A stretch of 64,000 nucleotides of DNA from NCBI GenBank assembly GCA_002506755.1, contig DAYD01000013.1:86167-150166 (forward strand), given 5' to 3'. Numbering within the stretch: position 1 is the first letter of the stretch; each line of letters starts with the position of its first letter. This document shows, piece by piece, positions 63,953 to 64,000 of this stretch. The translations under genes and the position numbers were made by a program. The notes under the pieces are model-generated. The model saw only the letters and a program-made list of their open reading frames with translations, made no database searches and was not told the DNA's origin. The stretch comes from Euryarchaeota archaeon UBA462. Its GTDB lineage: Archaea; Thermoplasmatota; Poseidoniia; Poseidoniales; Thalassarchaeaceae.

Positions 63953-64000
63953 AAATGCCCCCATTCAAACTCCATAGCCCCAATAGTCTGGAAGAAGCTA
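63949..64000 (+). CDS. Molybdenum hydroxylase FAD-binding (medium) subunit, partial
   Basis: Only the first 17 codons are in the window. The start MKMPPFKLHSPNSLEEA matches the opening of CoxM/FAD-binding subunits (F.y..P.SLEEA). ATG 63949 overlaps the stop of the large subunit (ATGA), and AGGAGG lies about 20 bases upstream. The order small-large-medium completes a three-subunit molybdenum hydroxylase. Confidence 0.75.
   Translation, partial: MKMPPFKLHSPNSLEEA

Noticed and set aside
60597..64000. Naming the molybdenum hydroxylase CO dehydrogenase (coxSLM)
   Set aside because: The large subunit lacks the AYxCSFR loop of form-I CO dehydrogenase, so only the family is claimed.
1..64000. tRNA genes, rRNA genes, CRISPR arrays, insertion sequences and phage genes
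   Set aside because: I looked in the intergenic gaps and found no cloverleaf with a GGTTCGAATCC-type T-arm, no regularly spaced repeats and no transposase or integrase motif.

Overview
The window looks like a piece of chromosome from a marine planktonic euryarchaeon of the Marine Group II type (Candidatus Poseidoniales). This is an inference from gene content: no rRNA gene is present to prove it. Archaeal markers are a TATA-binding protein (22763-23479), RNA polymerase subunit K (6443-6754), mevalonate kinase (23554-24546), a RibL-type FAD synthetase (47657-48115), a SepF-like division protein (18766-19236) and a bacterio-opsin-activator-type HTH regulator (59902-60555). Several genes have a TATA-like box about 25 bases before the start codon, as in leaderless archaeal transcripts. 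Mixed with these are many bacterial-type genes (ctaA/ctaB, alpha-type riboflavin synthase, thioredoxin reductase, SOUL, Bcp). That mix, plus many secreted proteases and lipoproteins, fits an aerobic, protein- and lipid-degrading marine heterotroph. Genes are dense, often overlap by 4 bases (ATGA, GTGA, TTGA), and I found no tRNA, rRNA, insertion sequence or CRISPR array.

Layout. 1-1958: the N-terminal part of a kexin-like secreted protease. 2023-8527 (minus): transporter, isopropylmalate-synthase-family enzyme, haem O/A synthesis (ctaB, ctaA), rpoK, thiolase and a zinc-ribbon protein. 8664-18762: SDR enzyme, membrane hydrolase, nitronate monooxygenase family enzyme, hotdog protein, acyl-CoA dehydrogenase, SpoU methylase, SOUL protein, Na+/solute symporter, endonuclease III, peroxiredoxin. 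18766-24546 (minus): mevalonate kinase, then TBP, a PKD-rich surface protein and SepF in tight succession. 24622-30718: a NarI/HdrD-like electron-transfer protein, GATase, cysS, a BNR-repeat lipoprotein. 30760-42126: ileS, an HMA-DUF4396 protein, nadE, several small membrane proteins, Nfu, a GATase, a membrane pyrophosphatase, a lipoprotein, a glutaredoxin. 42059-49111: the protease-transporter fusion, a GHMP kinase and a four-gene riboflavin/FAD cluster. 49117-54737: GYD protein, trxB, a MoeB-rhodanese protein, a 234-base AT-rich spacer, and a zinc-ribbon/E1-alpha/E1-beta fusion. 54782-64000: Ca2+/cation antiporter, then a molybdenum-hydroxylase region (mocA-like, 10-TM metal exporter, xdhC, S8 lipoprotein, HTH regulator, and small, large and the start of the medium subunit).

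How the genes fit together. Haem A synthesis, the acyl-CoA dehydrogenase, the thiolase and the predicted ETF:quinone oxidoreductase point to aerobic fatty-acid oxidation. Three different S8 proteases point to growth on protein. The most unusual objects are a single 1.3-kb-codon reading frame joining an extracellular subtilase to an AmpG-like MFS transporter (42059-45934), a zinc ribbon fused to both halves of a 2-oxoacid dehydrogenase E1 behind a palindrome-bearing AT-rich spacer, a TBP with a long acidic insertion in its second repeat that sits in an apparent operon with a surface protein and SepF, and an endonuclease III with a disrupted iron-sulfur cluster loop.
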